Positions 52,687 to 61,077 of a stretch of DNA of 64,000 nucleotides are shown one piece after another (position 1 is the first letter of the stretch; the number at the start of each line of letters is the position of its first letter). This DNA comes from an uncultured Oscillospiraceae bacterium (lineage in GTDB: Bacteria > Bacillota > Clostridia > Oscillospirales > Ruminococcaceae). The position numbers and the translations under genes were made by a program. Below the pieces are notes generated by a model. The model did no database searches and had not been told where the DNA came from. It was given only the letters and a program-made list of their open reading frames with translations. The DNA lies in assembly GCA_934446355.1 (NCBI GenBank), contig CAKSEC010000005.1, forward strand, positions 110,403-174,402, in the 5' to 3' direction.

Positions 52687-53898
52687 ATGGGATTTTTCGA
52701 TAAATTCAAGAAGAAAAAGCAGCAGGAGGACGTCGAAGAAGAACTGCTCAGCGTACAGGACGAAGTAACCGAAGCGGACGAGCAGCCCGACGAGCCCGAA
52801 GCCGATATTCCTGCTATGGAGCAGCATGAGCAGTACGCTCAGCAGCCAGCCGAAGCCGAAGCTGCGCCGGAAGAACCGGCATACGAGCCGGAGCAGGGCG
52901 ACACTTCCGAGCAGCAGGACGATATGGACGAGCAGCCGCAGGATGATCTCCCTGAGGAGCCGAACGAGGACGGCGGGGAAGCCCCGGTAAAGCAGGGACT
53001 GTTCCAGAAGCTGAAAAGCGGTCTGAAAAAGACAAGGGACGGCTTCATGAGCAAGGTGGAGCGGCTGATGAACAGCTTCACCAAGATAGACGAGGATTTC
53101 TTTGACGAGTTGGAGGAAACGCTGATATTATCGGATATCGGCGCAGAGACCTCCATGGAGATATGCGACAGACTGCGTGCAGCGGTCAGGCGCACAGGTG
53201 CGACAGACCCCGCAGAAATAAAGCAGCTTCTGCGTGACATCATTGCGGAAATGCTGACCGGCGAAAACGAACTGAAACTCGACACCAAGCCGTCAGTCGT
53301 GATGGTCATAGGCGTGAACGGCGCAGGAAAGACCACCACGATAGGAAAGCTTGCGGCAAACCTGAAATCTCAGGGCAAAAAGGTGCTGGTCGCAGCTGCG
53401 GACACGTTCCGTGCGGCTGCAATAGACCAGCTAAACGTGTGGACTGACCGTGCAGGTGTTGATATAGTCAAGCACAGCGAGGGCAGCGACCCTGCGGCGG
53501 TAGTATTCGACGCCCTGACCGCAGCAAAGGCTAGAAACGCAGACGTAGTTCTGTGCGATACCGCCGGCAGACTGCACAATAAGAAGAACCTGATGGAGGA
53601 ACTTAAGAAGATAGCACGTGTCATTGACCGTGAACTGCCCGGTGCGTCCGTTGAAACTTTATTGGTTCTTGATGCGACTACTGGTCAGAATGCAGTCAAT
53701 CAGGCAAAGCTTTTCAGTGAAAGTGCCGAAATTACGGGAATTGCTCTGACAAAGCTTGACGGAACGGCAAAAGGTGGTATAATAATACCTATAAAGAACG
53801 AACTTGGCATACCCGTAAAGCTTGTCGGCGTAGGCGAGAAGATAGACGACCTGCAGCCGTTCATTCCTGCGGACTATGTAAAGGCGCTCTTTGAATAA
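52687..53898 (+). CDS. ftsY: Signal recognition particle receptor FtsY
   Basis: GTPase receptor that brings SRP-bound ribosomes to the membrane. 403 residues. The first roughly 95 form an acidic, Glu/Gln-rich A domain. The N domain then runs from about 105, and the G domain has GVNGAGKTTTIGKLAANL, DTFRAAAIDQL, CDTAGRLHNK and TKLDGTAKGG. RBS GGAGGT. The order smc-ftsY is classical. Confidence 0.96.
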   Translation: MGFFDKFKKKKQQEDVEEELLSVQDEVTEADEQPDEPEADIPAMEQHEQYAQQPAEAEAAPEEPAYEPEQGDTSEQQDDMDEQPQDDLPEEPNEDGGEAPVKQGLFQKLKSGLKKTRDGFMSKVERLMNSFTKIDEDFFDELEETLILSDIGAETSMEICDRLRAAVRRTGATDPAEIKQLLRDIIAEMLTGENELKLDTKPSVVMVIGVNGAGKTTTIGKLAANLKSQGKKVLVAAADTFRAAAIDQLNVWTDRAGVDIVKHSEGSDPAAVVFDALTAAKARNADVVLCDTAGRLHNKKNLMEELKKIARVIDRELPGASVETLLVLDATTGQNAVNQAKLFSESAEITGIALTKLDGTAKGGIIIPIKNELGIPVKLVGVGEKIDDLQPFIPADYVKALFE

Positions 53899-53963
53899 GC
53901 GCTGAATAAGCAATATTTCCCCCACATGGGGTCATAATAATTACAGACTGGAAAGGATCATTT

Positions 53964-54617
53964 ATGAAACATCTTCACAAAACCGGCGAAGAAAAGCCTG
54001 CCGCCTCGTCGCCTGTCCGACAGCGGATCATCATTGCGTCAAACAATCAGGGAAAGATCAGGGAGTTCAGAAAGCTTCTTGAGCCGTTCGGATTTGACGC
54101 AGTGTCAATGCGTGAGGCAGGCTTTACAGACGAGATAATCGAGGACGGGGATACCTTTGAGGAAAACGCTCATATAAAGGCACGCGCCGTATTTGAGGCG
54201 ACAAAACTCCCCACAATAGCAGACGACAGCGGTCTTGAGATAGACTTTCTCAACGGCGCTCCCGGCATCTACTCTGCGCGCTATGCCGGAGAGGGTGCAA
54301 CTGACAAGGAACTTTGCGAGAAGGTACTGGAGGAGATGCACGGCGTGTCACGCCCGCTCAGGGAGGCACGGTTCGTATGCTCTATCTACTTCATTTACGG
54401 AGAAGACGATGAATATTCGGTGAACGGTACCATTGAGGGCTACATAGGCGACGAGATGGTCGGCACCAAGGGCTTCGGCTACGACCCGATATTCATGGTC
54501 GATGAGGACAGAAGCATGGCAGAGCTTGACGAGGAAGAAAAGAACGAAATAAGCCACAGGGCAAGGGCTTTCGAGCAGCTTGCCAAGATATTAAAGGAGA
54601 AATTCGGTCAATGCTGA
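53964..54617 (+). CDS. rdgB: XTP/dITP diphosphatase (RdgB/HAM1 family)
   Basis: Hydrolyses non-canonical purine nucleotides (ITP, XTP and deoxy forms) to keep them out of nucleic acids. 217 residues. A roughly 20-residue Lys/Pro-rich N-terminal extension is followed by IIIASNNQGKIREFRKLL, ADDSGLEIDFLNGAPGIYSA and GFGYDPIFMVDE. The ATG follows GGAAAGGA. If the extension is not made, a start near the IIIASNN block would be needed, but none is visible. It overlaps yhbY by 7 bases. Confidence 0.93.
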   Translation: MKHLHKTGEEKPAASSPVRQRIIIASNNQGKIREFRKLLEPFGFDAVSMREAGFTDEIIEDGDTFEENAHIKARAVFEATKLPTIADDSGLEIDFLNGAPGIYSARYAGEGATDKELCEKVLEEMHGVSRPLREARFVCSIYFIYGEDDEYSVNGTIEGYIGDEMVGTKGFGYDPIFMVDEDRSMAELDEEEKNEISHRARAFEQLAKILKEKFGQC

Positions 54618-54907
54618 CTAGTAAACAGAGGGCACATCTGCGTTCGATAGCGCAGAGTTACAATACTATATTTTTTGTTGGAAAGCAGGGCATAGGCGAC
54701 GAGTTGGTGAAGCAGCTTGACGATGTGCTCAACTGCAGGGAACTTATCAAGGTGGGCGTTCAGGAGAACTGCGAATTTACCGCACGCGAGGCTGCAGACC
54801 AGCTTTCCGAACTCACGGGGTCCGAGGTGGTGCAGGTCATCGGCAGGAAATTCGTTCTGTGGCGCCGCAGTAAGGATCCCAAGAAGCGGGTGATAGAACT
54901 TGAGTGA
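54611..54907 (+). CDS. yhbY: YhbY/YqeI CRM-domain RNA-binding protein
   Basis: 98 residues, a single CRM domain (LTSKQRAHLRSIAQ, FVGKQGIGDELVKQ, IKVGVQENC, VQVIGRKFVLWR). Family members associate with the pre-50S ribosome. It overlaps both rdgB and nadD. Confidence 0.92.
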   Translation: MLTSKQRAHLRSIAQSYNTIFFVGKQGIGDELVKQLDDVLNCRELIKVGVQENCEFTAREAADQLSELTGSEVVQVIGRKFVLWRRSKDPKKRVIELE

Positions 54908-55499
54908 TAACGTAAAAAAGACCGGCATTTTCGGCGGCGCATTCAATCCGGTGCACAATGGTCATGTCCGCCTTGCCGAGGAAGCGGTAAAGCAGCTTAA
55001 GCTGCGCAGGCTGCTCATCATTCCGACATATGTTTCGCCGCATAAGCACACCGAACTGCTTCCGTATGAGGACAGAGCAGAGATGTGCAGACGTGCGTTT
55101 GGGCATATTCCCGGTGCAGAGGTCAGCGACATTGAGGTGCGCCTTGGCGGCACAAGCTACACGATAAACACTGTACGTGCGCTGAAGCAGCTTTATCCGG
55201 ACGAGCAGTTCTTCCTGCTCATAGGAGCAGATATGCTTTTCAGCTTTGACAAGTGGTATAAGTATGAATCGCTGCTGAAAGAAACAAAGGTCTGCGCTGC
55301 CGCAAGGGACAGCGACAGCTTTGCGGATATGATGGAATACGCCAACGAACTTGGCAGGATAAAGGTCATGCCCACGCAGGCCATCGAACTTTCCTCGACG
55401 CAGGTGCGCAGTATTGCGCAGCAGGGCGGGGATATCACTGGAATGGTGCCGCAGGGCGTTGCGGAGTATATCAGCGAAAAGGGACTGTACAGGGCGTGA
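54900..55499 (+). CDS. nadD: Nicotinate-nucleotide adenylyltransferase
   Basis: Makes nicotinate adenine dinucleotide from NaMN and ATP in NAD synthesis. 199 residues with GIFGGAFNPVHNGHVRLAEE (HxGH), PTYVSPHKHTELLPYEDR, LIGADMLFSFDKWY and the late ELSSTQVRS. The start appears to be a TTG inside yhbY. The order yhbY-nadD-yqeK-rsfS is conserved in Firmicutes. Confidence 0.94.
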   Translation: MSDNVKKTGIFGGAFNPVHNGHVRLAEEAVKQLKLRRLLIIPTYVSPHKHTELLPYEDRAEMCRRAFGHIPGAEVSDIEVRLGGTSYTINTVRALKQLYPDEQFFLLIGADMLFSFDKWYKYESLLKETKVCAAARDSDSFADMMEYANELGRIKVMPTQAIELSSTQVRSIAQQGGDITGMVPQGVAEYISEKGLYRA

Positions 55500-55512
55500 C
55501 GGAGGACAGGAT

Positions 55513-56106
55513 TTGAGCAGATACAAGGAATTTGACGGGTATGAGCAGCTTATCCATGAGCGGCTGTCCAAAAAGCGGTTCACCCACAGCATGAATGTGG
55601 CGGAGGCTTGCTGGGATCTTGCGGACAGGTTCGGCGGTGACAAGAAACGCTGCTACCTCGCAGGAATGCTCCACGATATCATGAAAGAGGATATTCCGGA
55701 AAAGCAGCGGCAGATGACCATAGACAGCGGATTGCAGCCTGATCCCGCTGAGATAGACACTCCGGCATTGTGGCACGCAGTGGCGGGCGCAGCTTACGTA
55801 AGAGATAAGCTGAATATCCACGATGAGGAGATAATCACCGGAATACGCTTTCACACCATCGGCTGCGCAAAGCTTACCCTGTTGGAGAAGATCGTGTATC
55901 TGGGGGATATGATCTCCGCTGAAAGAAGCTATAAGGACGTTGAAAGGTTCAGGAAGATATGCCACGCCGACCTTGACAAGGCTATGTCGGTGGCGCTGGC
56001 TTACAATATCACAGAGGTATGCAGAAAGTGCGGGCATATTCCGGTTTATACCTTTCAGGCGTACAATTACTATCTGAAATACAATAAAGACAAGGAGACC
56101 TTATGA
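55513..56106 (+). CDS. yqeK: YqeK HD-domain hydrolase
   Basis: 197 residues. The family is known to cleave diadenosine tetraphosphate symmetrically. HD motif residues are visible: RFTHSMNVAEACWDLADRFG, LAGMLHDIMKE (HD), WHAVAGAAYVRDKL and EKIVYLGDMISAER. The start is the TTG at 55513, six bases after GGAGGA; earlier in-frame codons lie inside nadD. It overlaps rsfS by ATGA. Confidence 0.92.
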   Translation: MSRYKEFDGYEQLIHERLSKKRFTHSMNVAEACWDLADRFGGDKKRCYLAGMLHDIMKEDIPEKQRQMTIDSGLQPDPAEIDTPALWHAVAGAAYVRDKLNIHDEEIITGIRFHTIGCAKLTLLEKIVYLGDMISAERSYKDVERFRKICHADLDKAMSVALAYNITEVCRKCGHIPVYTFQAYNYYLKYNKDKETL

Positions 56107-56456
56107 CTGACAGAGAAGAACTTGAGATCGCCGTAAAGGCGCTTGATTCAAAAAAAGCGCATAATATCACAGCATTGAAGGTCGAGGATCTGACGATACT
56201 CGCAAACTATTTCGTTATCGCTTCCGCCACCAGCACCACGCAGGTGAAGTCGCTGGCAGACGAGGTGGAATATCAGCTCGGCGAAAAGGGCGTGAAGCCT
56301 AAAAGCATTGAGGGCTATCAGAGCCAGAACTGGATCGTGCTGGACTATTATGACGTGATCGTGCACGTTTTCCTTGAAGAAACAAGGGATTTCTATCAGC
56401 TTGAAAGGCTGTGGGCGGACGGCGCGCCTGTTGATATATCTGATATCGTCAAATGA
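56103..56456 (+). CDS. rsfS: Ribosome silencing factor RsfS
   Basis: Binds L14 and blocks subunit joining under starvation. 117 residues with ALDSKKAHNITALKVEDLT, ANYFVIASATSTTQVKSLAD, GYQSQNWIVLDYYDVIVHVF and ETRDFYQLERLW. Last gene of the long cluster; no clear terminator follows. Confidence 0.94.
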   Translation: MTDREELEIAVKALDSKKAHNITALKVEDLTILANYFVIASATSTTQVKSLADEVEYQLGEKGVKPKSIEGYQSQNWIVLDYYDVIVHVFLEETRDFYQLERLWADGAPVDISDIVK

Positions 56457-56544
56457 CCTGTGTCGCAAAATAACAAAAATTCAACAGTGATATTTGTCTG
56501 ATTTAACGAAAATCAAAAAAATACATGAATTTTCTGATTACTGC

Positions 56545-56573
56545 TTGACAAATCAAGGAATTTGCGATATAAT
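56545..56573 (+). promoter_or_regulatory. Sigma-A promoter of rpsU
   Basis: TTGACA (56545-56550), 17-bp spacer, TATAAT (56568-56573). Confidence 0.86.
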
Positions 56574-56648
56574 TACTTATATACTTTTTGTATAGCTACT
56601 ATAAAATGTAGATAACCTATGCCTCTTGGCAAAGGGAGGGAAATATAG

Positions 56649-56822
56649 ATGGCAGAAATTCGTCTTGGCAAAAATGAATCTCTTGATACCGCTCTCAAGC
56701 GTTTCAAGCGTTCATGCGCAAGGGACGGCGTTCTTGCTGAAGTTCGTAAAAGAGAGCATTACGAAAAGCCTTCGGTAAAACGTAAAAAGAAGTCCGAAGC
56801 TGCTCGCAAGCGTAAGTTCTGA
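56649..56822 (+). CDS. rpsU: 30S ribosomal protein S21
   Basis: A short gene of 57 residues: MAEIRLGKNESLDTALKRFK, then RSCARDGVLAEVRKREHYEK and a Lys/Arg-rich tail ending RKRKF. S21 helps the 30S subunit engage mRNA. The ATG follows GGGAGGG by nine bases. It has its own promoter. Confidence 0.96.
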   Translation: MAEIRLGKNESLDTALKRFKRSCARDGVLAEVRKREHYEKPSVKRKKKSEAARKRKF

Positions 56823-56859
56823 TTTTACTGAGCTTAGTGCGACAAAAACACAACGGTTG

Positions 56860-56893
56860 AACCGGGCAGGCTTCCTGTCCGGTTTAATTGTTT
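56860..56893 (+). terminator. Probable terminator after rpsU
   Basis: 11-bp stem (56860-56870 with 56874-56884, one G-T pair, loop CTT) followed by TAATTGTTT. The T tract is imperfect, so read-through into yqeG is possible. Confidence 0.65.
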
Positions 56894-56906
56894 AAGGAGG
56901 AAGCAA

Positions 56907-57407
56907 ATGCTGTTTAAGCCTACATTCTGGCTGAAAAGCGTGCTGCAGATCGACGAGGAGTTCCTGCGGAGCAACGGCGTCAGGGCGCTTGTGCTGGATA
57001 TGGACAACACCCTGTCCATGCACGGGAATCCTGCGGCTGAGGCGGGCGTTGATAAGTGGCTCGACGAAATGCGCAGACTGGGCGTGAAAATGCGCGTGGT
57101 GTCCAACAACACCAACAAGAGGGTCGCACCGCTTGCCGCAAAGCTGGGGCTGGAATACACCGCAAACGGAGCAAAGCCGTTTACGGCGGGCGTGAACCGT
57201 GCAGTTAAGGCGATGGGCGTGAAAAAATCGGAAACGCTCGTGGTAGGCGACCAGATATTCACGGACGTCATGGCGGGCAATTTCGCCGGAATACGCACGG
57301 TTCTGGTGGAGCCTTTCCATCTGGAGAAAACGTGGACGTTCAGGCTGAAACGCAGGCTTGAAAGCGTGGTGTTCCATCGGGACTATTCAAAGCTGGAGGA
57401 AAAATAA
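56907..57407 (+). CDS. yqeG: YqeG-family HAD phosphatase
   Basis: 166 residues. HAD motifs: LVLDMDNTLS (nucleophile Asp), VVSNNTNKRV, and VVGDQIFTDVMAGN. The family (YqeG, IIIA subfamily) is widespread in Firmicutes, with phosphatidylglycerophosphatase activity suggested for relatives; the substrate is not certain here. Its stop codon abuts the nfo ATG with no gap. Confidence 0.88.
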   Translation: MLFKPTFWLKSVLQIDEEFLRSNGVRALVLDMDNTLSMHGNPAAEAGVDKWLDEMRRLGVKMRVVSNNTNKRVAPLAAKLGLEYTANGAKPFTAGVNRAVKAMGVKKSETLVVGDQIFTDVMAGNFAGIRTVLVEPFHLEKTWTFRLKRRLESVVFHRDYSKLEEK

Positions 57408-58250
57408 ATGGGTATCACATTCGGACCGGGCGGAAACGGCGAAAGCTGGGGAAAGAGAAAATTCCCCGAACAGCTTCCGGAATACCTTTCCGGACTGGGG
57501 CTGAACGGCTATGAGATAGAGTGCGGCAGGGGAGTAAGGCTGTCCGAAAAGACGCCTGCGCTGCTTCCCAGACTTGCTAAGGAGCACGGTATATACGTGA
57601 CGCTCCATGCGCCGTATTTCATTTCGCTGTCCTCGGTGGAGGAGGAAACTCGCCTGAAAAGCGTGGAATACATCTTCCAGTCGGCGCAGGCGGCGCATTC
57701 GGTCGGGGCGAGAAAGATAGTCGTGCACAGCGGAAGCTGCTCCAAAATGACGAGAGAACAGGCGACCGAACTAGCAAAGGACACTCTCCGCAGAGCGCAG
57801 GAGCGGCTTGACAGCGAGGGCCTTTCGGAGATCATAATCTGTCCGGAAACAATGGGCAAGGTGAATCAGCTTGGTACTCTGGAAGAAGTGCTGGAACTGT
57901 GCGGCGTTGATGAAAGATTCCTGCCGACGGTGGACTTCGGTCACCTGTACGCACGCACTCATGGCGGAATAACCTGCCGTGAGGACTATGCGGCAATGCT
58001 TGACCTTATCGCAGACAAGCTGGGGAATGAGCGGCTGAACAATATGCACATTCATTTCAGCCGGATAGAGTACACCGCAGGCGGCGAGAAACGCCATCTG
58101 ACCTTTGAGGACACGCAGTTCGGTCCGGAGTATCAGCCGCTTATGCAGGAGATACACGACCGTGGAATGCAGCCGTCGATAATCTGCGAATCTGCAGGTA
58201 CGCAGGCTGAGGACGCTGCGGAAATGAAGCGGTATTACGAAAGTCTTTGA
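57408..58250 (+). CDS. nfo: Endonuclease IV-family AP endonuclease
   Basis: TIM-barrel enzyme that cuts DNA at abasic sites using three zinc ions. 280 residues. The metal ligands appear in the right order: THE-type HAPYF, VVHSGSCSK, ICPETMGK, TVDFGHLYAR, MHIHFSRIE and IICESAG. Start ATG directly after the yqeG stop. It is somewhat diverged from E. coli Nfo at the N-terminus, so an Nfo-like hydrolase is a fallback call. Confidence 0.87.
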   Translation: MGITFGPGGNGESWGKRKFPEQLPEYLSGLGLNGYEIECGRGVRLSEKTPALLPRLAKEHGIYVTLHAPYFISLSSVEEETRLKSVEYIFQSAQAAHSVGARKIVVHSGSCSKMTREQATELAKDTLRRAQERLDSEGLSEIIICPETMGKVNQLGTLEEVLELCGVDERFLPTVDFGHLYARTHGGITCREDYAAMLDLIADKLGNERLNNMHIHFSRIEYTAGGEKRHLTFEDTQFGPEYQPLMQEIHDRGMQPSIICESAGTQAEDAAEMKRYYESL

Positions 58251-58270
58251 GTGTGATGGGGGTAATTATT

Positions 58271-58717
58271 ATGAAGAAAATTCTTTTCATGAACGGTCCT
58301 AATCTGAATCTTCTGGGCGAGCGTGAGCCTAACATATACGGCAGCGAAACGCTGAACTCTATAAACGATATTCTCGACCAGAAAGCACGCAGCATGGGCT
58401 ATGAGCCGGTATTCTTCCAGAGCAATTCCGAGGGTGCGCTTATCGACAGACTGCATGAGGCAAGGCTTGATTTCGCAGGCGTTGTGCTGAATGCCGGCGC
58501 ATATACTCACTACAGCTACGCCATCAGGGACGCCATCGCAGCGATAAGGATACCCGTTATCGAGGTTCATCTGTCGAACGTCAACAGCCGTGACGAGTTC
58601 CGCAAAAACTCGGTGATAGCGCCAGTGTGCAGGGGCAGCATTGCAGGCTTCGGAAGCTATAGCTATACCCTAGGGCTGTATGCGCTGGACAACATTCTGG
58701 GTGGCTGCCATGAGTAA
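58271..58717 (+). CDS. aroQ: Type II 3-dehydroquinate dehydratase
   Basis: Third step of the shikimate pathway. 148 residues with FMNGPNLNLLGEREPNIYG (catalytic Tyr), FFQSNSEGALIDRLHEA, VLNAGAYTHYSYAIRDAI and VEVHLSN-type IEVHLSNVNSRDEFRKNS. The ATG at 58271 is behind GGGGGT. It overlaps the peptidase gene by 8 bases. Confidence 0.95.
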   Translation: MKKILFMNGPNLNLLGEREPNIYGSETLNSINDILDQKARSMGYEPVFFQSNSEGALIDRLHEARLDFAGVVLNAGAYTHYSYAIRDAIAAIRIPVIEVHLSNVNSRDEFRKNSVIAPVCRGSIAGFGSYSYTLGLYALDNILGGCHE

Positions 58718-59780
58718 TATAGAAGTACTGCAGAGTATGCTTTCCGGTGCGGAATGCGGCGCGCTTATCACGTCGGACGTAAGCCGCCGTTATTTCAGCG
58801 GCTTCAAGTCCTCGGCGGGAGTGATTCTGGTGACCAAGGAGCAAAGCTACCTTATCATTGATTCACGCTATTTCGACAAGGCGAAGCAGCGGGTCACCGA
58901 TTGCCGTGTAATGCTGCTTGACGATATGAGAAAGCAGCTTTCCGAGTTACTTTTGAAGCACAATATCCGCACACTGATGATAGAAAGCGACTATATGACG
59001 CTGAGCGAATTTGCGGATTACAGGGAGAAGCTGCATTTCGTGGAACTTGACCCCTCCCCGTCGCTGTCGCAGTTCATCTGGGATATGCGGGTGATAAAGA
59101 CCGAGGAAGAGGTCGGTGCGATAGTCAGGGCGCAGCGCATTGCGGAAAAGGCTTTTGAGCGTCTGGTGGACAACATCAGGCGTGATATGACCGAAAAGCA
59201 GGTCGCAGCGCTGCTGAATTACTACATGATGGACTGCGGCGCAGACGACCTGTCGTTTGAAACTATCGCAGCTTCTGGCGTAAATTCGGCTTCCCCGCAC
59301 GCAGTGCCCACCGACAAGAAGCTGAGCGAGGGCGAGTTCCTGACGCTGGATTTCGGCGCAGTTGTGGACAGCTACCACAGCGACATGACAAGAACGCTTG
59401 CAGTCGGAAATGTCACCGCTGATATGGAGAAGCTGTACAATGCCGTTTATTACGCCAACCTTGACGGCATAAAGGCGGTAAAGCCCGGTATTAACGGAAA
59501 GGTCGTTGACAGCGTTGCACGTGCGACTCTGGCGGCTTGGGGCGGATACGACAAGTATTTCGGGCATGGGCTTGGCCATGGAGTAGGTCTTGAGATACAC
59601 GAGCAGCCGACGCTGTCACAGCGCAGCCGCTCTATGCTGAAACCCGGAATGATAGTCACGGTAGAGCCGGGCGCATACATCTCCGGAAAGTACGGAGTTC
59701 GCATAGAAGATATGGTAGTAGTTACAGAAAATGGCTGCGAAGTACTCACAAGATCCACAAAAAACCTTATTCACATATAA
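58710..59780 (+). CDS. pepP: M24 (Xaa-Pro) aminopeptidase
   Basis: Metallopeptidase cleaving N-terminal residues before proline. 356 residues: N-terminal creatinase-like domain (1-125), then the pita-bread domain with metal ligands in LDFGAVVDSYHSDMTRTLAV (two Asp), GHGLGHGVGLEIHEQP (His), VTVEPGAYI (Glu) and RIEDMVVV (Glu). Located just before efp, a frequent Firmicute neighbour. Confidence 0.93.
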   Translation: MSNIEVLQSMLSGAECGALITSDVSRRYFSGFKSSAGVILVTKEQSYLIIDSRYFDKAKQRVTDCRVMLLDDMRKQLSELLLKHNIRTLMIESDYMTLSEFADYREKLHFVELDPSPSLSQFIWDMRVIKTEEEVGAIVRAQRIAEKAFERLVDNIRRDMTEKQVAALLNYYMMDCGADDLSFETIAASGVNSASPHAVPTDKKLSEGEFLTLDFGAVVDSYHSDMTRTLAVGNVTADMEKLYNAVYYANLDGIKAVKPGINGKVVDSVARATLAAWGGYDKYFGHGLGHGVGLEIHEQPTLSQRSRSMLKPGMIVTVEPGAYISGKYGVRIEDMVVVTENGCEVLTRSTKNLIHI

Positions 59781-59807
59781 TTTTTCTTGATTTTTTATAA
59801 AAAGGGC

Positions 59808-59836
59808 TTGAAAAATCGGCTGAAATAGGGTAAAAT
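59808..59836 (+). promoter_or_regulatory. Promoter of efp
   Basis: TTGAAA (59808-59813), 17-bp spacer, TAAAAT (59831-59836). Confidence 0.7.
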
Positions 59837-59874
59837 AAGATATGGCTTTATTGCTTATCGAAATAAAATGGACA

Positions 59875-59928
59875 GGCTGTCCCGCAGGACAGCCAAATAA
59901 AGCCGGCGCAGTCGGTAAATTACTGCGC
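59875..59928 (+). promoter_or_regulatory. Two hairpins in the efp leader
   Basis: GGCTGTCC-CGCA-GGACAGCC (59875-59894) and GCGCAGT/ACTGCGC (59906-59928) lie between the promoter and the ribosome site. Neither has a clean T-run. Their role is unknown. Confidence 0.6.
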
Positions 59929-59962
59929 TGCATTTAATAATAATTATTGGAGGTTCCCTACT

Positions 59963-60523
59963 ATGATCACAGCAGGAGATTTCAGAAACGGCATGACTTT
60001 TGAGGAAGACGGCAACGTAATGCAGATCATCGAGTTCCAGCACGTTAAGCCCGGTAAGGGTGCAGCGTTCGTAAGAACAAAGGTGAGAAACGTTATTACC
60101 GGCTCGGTGGTTGAAAAGACCTACAACCCTTCCGCAAAGTTCCCGACAGCATACGTTGAGAGAAAGGACATGGAGTATACCTATTCTGACGGCGAGCTGT
60201 ATCACTTCATGGATTCCGAGACCTACGAGGACGTTCCCGTAAACGCTTCCGACGTTGGCGACAACTTCAAGTTCGTTAAGGAAAACATGGTATGTAAGGT
60301 TCTTTCCTACAAGGGCAAGGTATTCGGCGTTGAGCCTCCGAACTTCGTTGAACTTCAGATCACCCAGACCGACCCCGGTTTTGCCGGCAACACCGCTACA
60401 AATGCGACCAAGCCTGCAACACTTGAGACCGGCGCAGAGATCCGTGTTCCGCTGTTCATCAACGAGGGCGAGGTTATCCGTATCGACACCAGAACAGGCG
60501 AATACATGGAGCGTGTAAAGTAA
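59963..60523 (+). CDS. efp: Translation elongation factor P
   Basis: Relieves ribosome stalling at proline runs. 186 residues in three beta domains. The tip loop KPGKGAAFVR has Lys32, the residue modified in Bacillus EF-P. The C-terminal signature is ATNATKPATLETGAEIRVPL. RBS GGAGG. Codon use is typical of highly expressed genes. Confidence 0.96.
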   Translation: MITAGDFRNGMTFEEDGNVMQIIEFQHVKPGKGAAFVRTKVRNVITGSVVEKTYNPSAKFPTAYVERKDMEYTYSDGELYHFMDSETYEDVPVNASDVGDNFKFVKENMVCKVLSYKGKVFGVEPPNFVELQITQTDPGFAGNTATNATKPATLETGAEIRVPLFINEGEVIRIDTRTGEYMERVK

Positions 60524-60594
60524 TCAGCTGTTCCTGTAAATTTTCTTTGAGTTGATGGACGTGCTGCGTCCGATGACATGAAAGGAAGATCAAT

Positions 60595-61002
60595 ATGACT
60601 ATCGGTGAAAAGGTATCTTATATCAAGGGTCTCGCTGAGGGACTGGCTCTGGACGACTCCACCAAGGAGGGCAAGGTCATTGCCGCTATCGTTGACGTAC
60701 TCGGTGATATCGCTGACAACCTCGCAGATGTTGACGAGGAACTTGACGATATCGCAGACGTAATGACTGACCTTGAGGAAAGCGTTACCGATCTGGAGGA
60801 CGAGGTATACGGCGTCGAGGACGATGAGGACTATGACGACGAGGATTTTGAGCAGGATCTGGACGAGATGTACGAAACCACCTGCCCGAAGTGCGGCAAT
60901 ACCATTCGCTTTGACTATGATCAGGCAGCTAACGAGCAGCTTGACTGTCCTAACTGCGGCGCCCATCTTGAGTTCTCACTCGAAGATGACGACGCTGAAT
61001 GA
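60595..61002 (+). CDS. CD1247-type acidic zinc-ribbon protein
   Basis: 135 residues. N-terminal helical part MTIGEKVSYIKGLAEGLALD then EGKVIAAIVDVLGDIADNLA; a very acidic middle (about 60-95); and a C-terminal zinc ribbon with CPKC (96-99) and CPNC. It resembles the clostridial CD1247 N-terminal-domain family, of unknown function. It may share the efp transcript, since no terminator separates them. Confidence 0.78.
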   Translation: MTIGEKVSYIKGLAEGLALDDSTKEGKVIAAIVDVLGDIADNLADVDEELDDIADVMTDLEESVTDLEDEVYGVEDDEDYDDEDFEQDLDEMYETTCPKCGNTIRFDYDQAANEQLDCPNCGAHLEFSLEDDDAE

Positions 61003-61023
61003 TCCGTGATATGCTGAATTACG

Positions 61024-61057
61024 CAGGCGGACGACCTCAGGGTCGGCTGCCTGTTTT
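61024..61057 (+). terminator. Terminator after the CD1247-type gene
   Basis: CAGGC..GACC/GGTC..GCCTG stem with TCAG loop (61024-61053) followed by TTTTGTTT. Confidence 0.75.
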
Positions 61058-61077
61058 GTTTAAGGAGAGAACAACTT

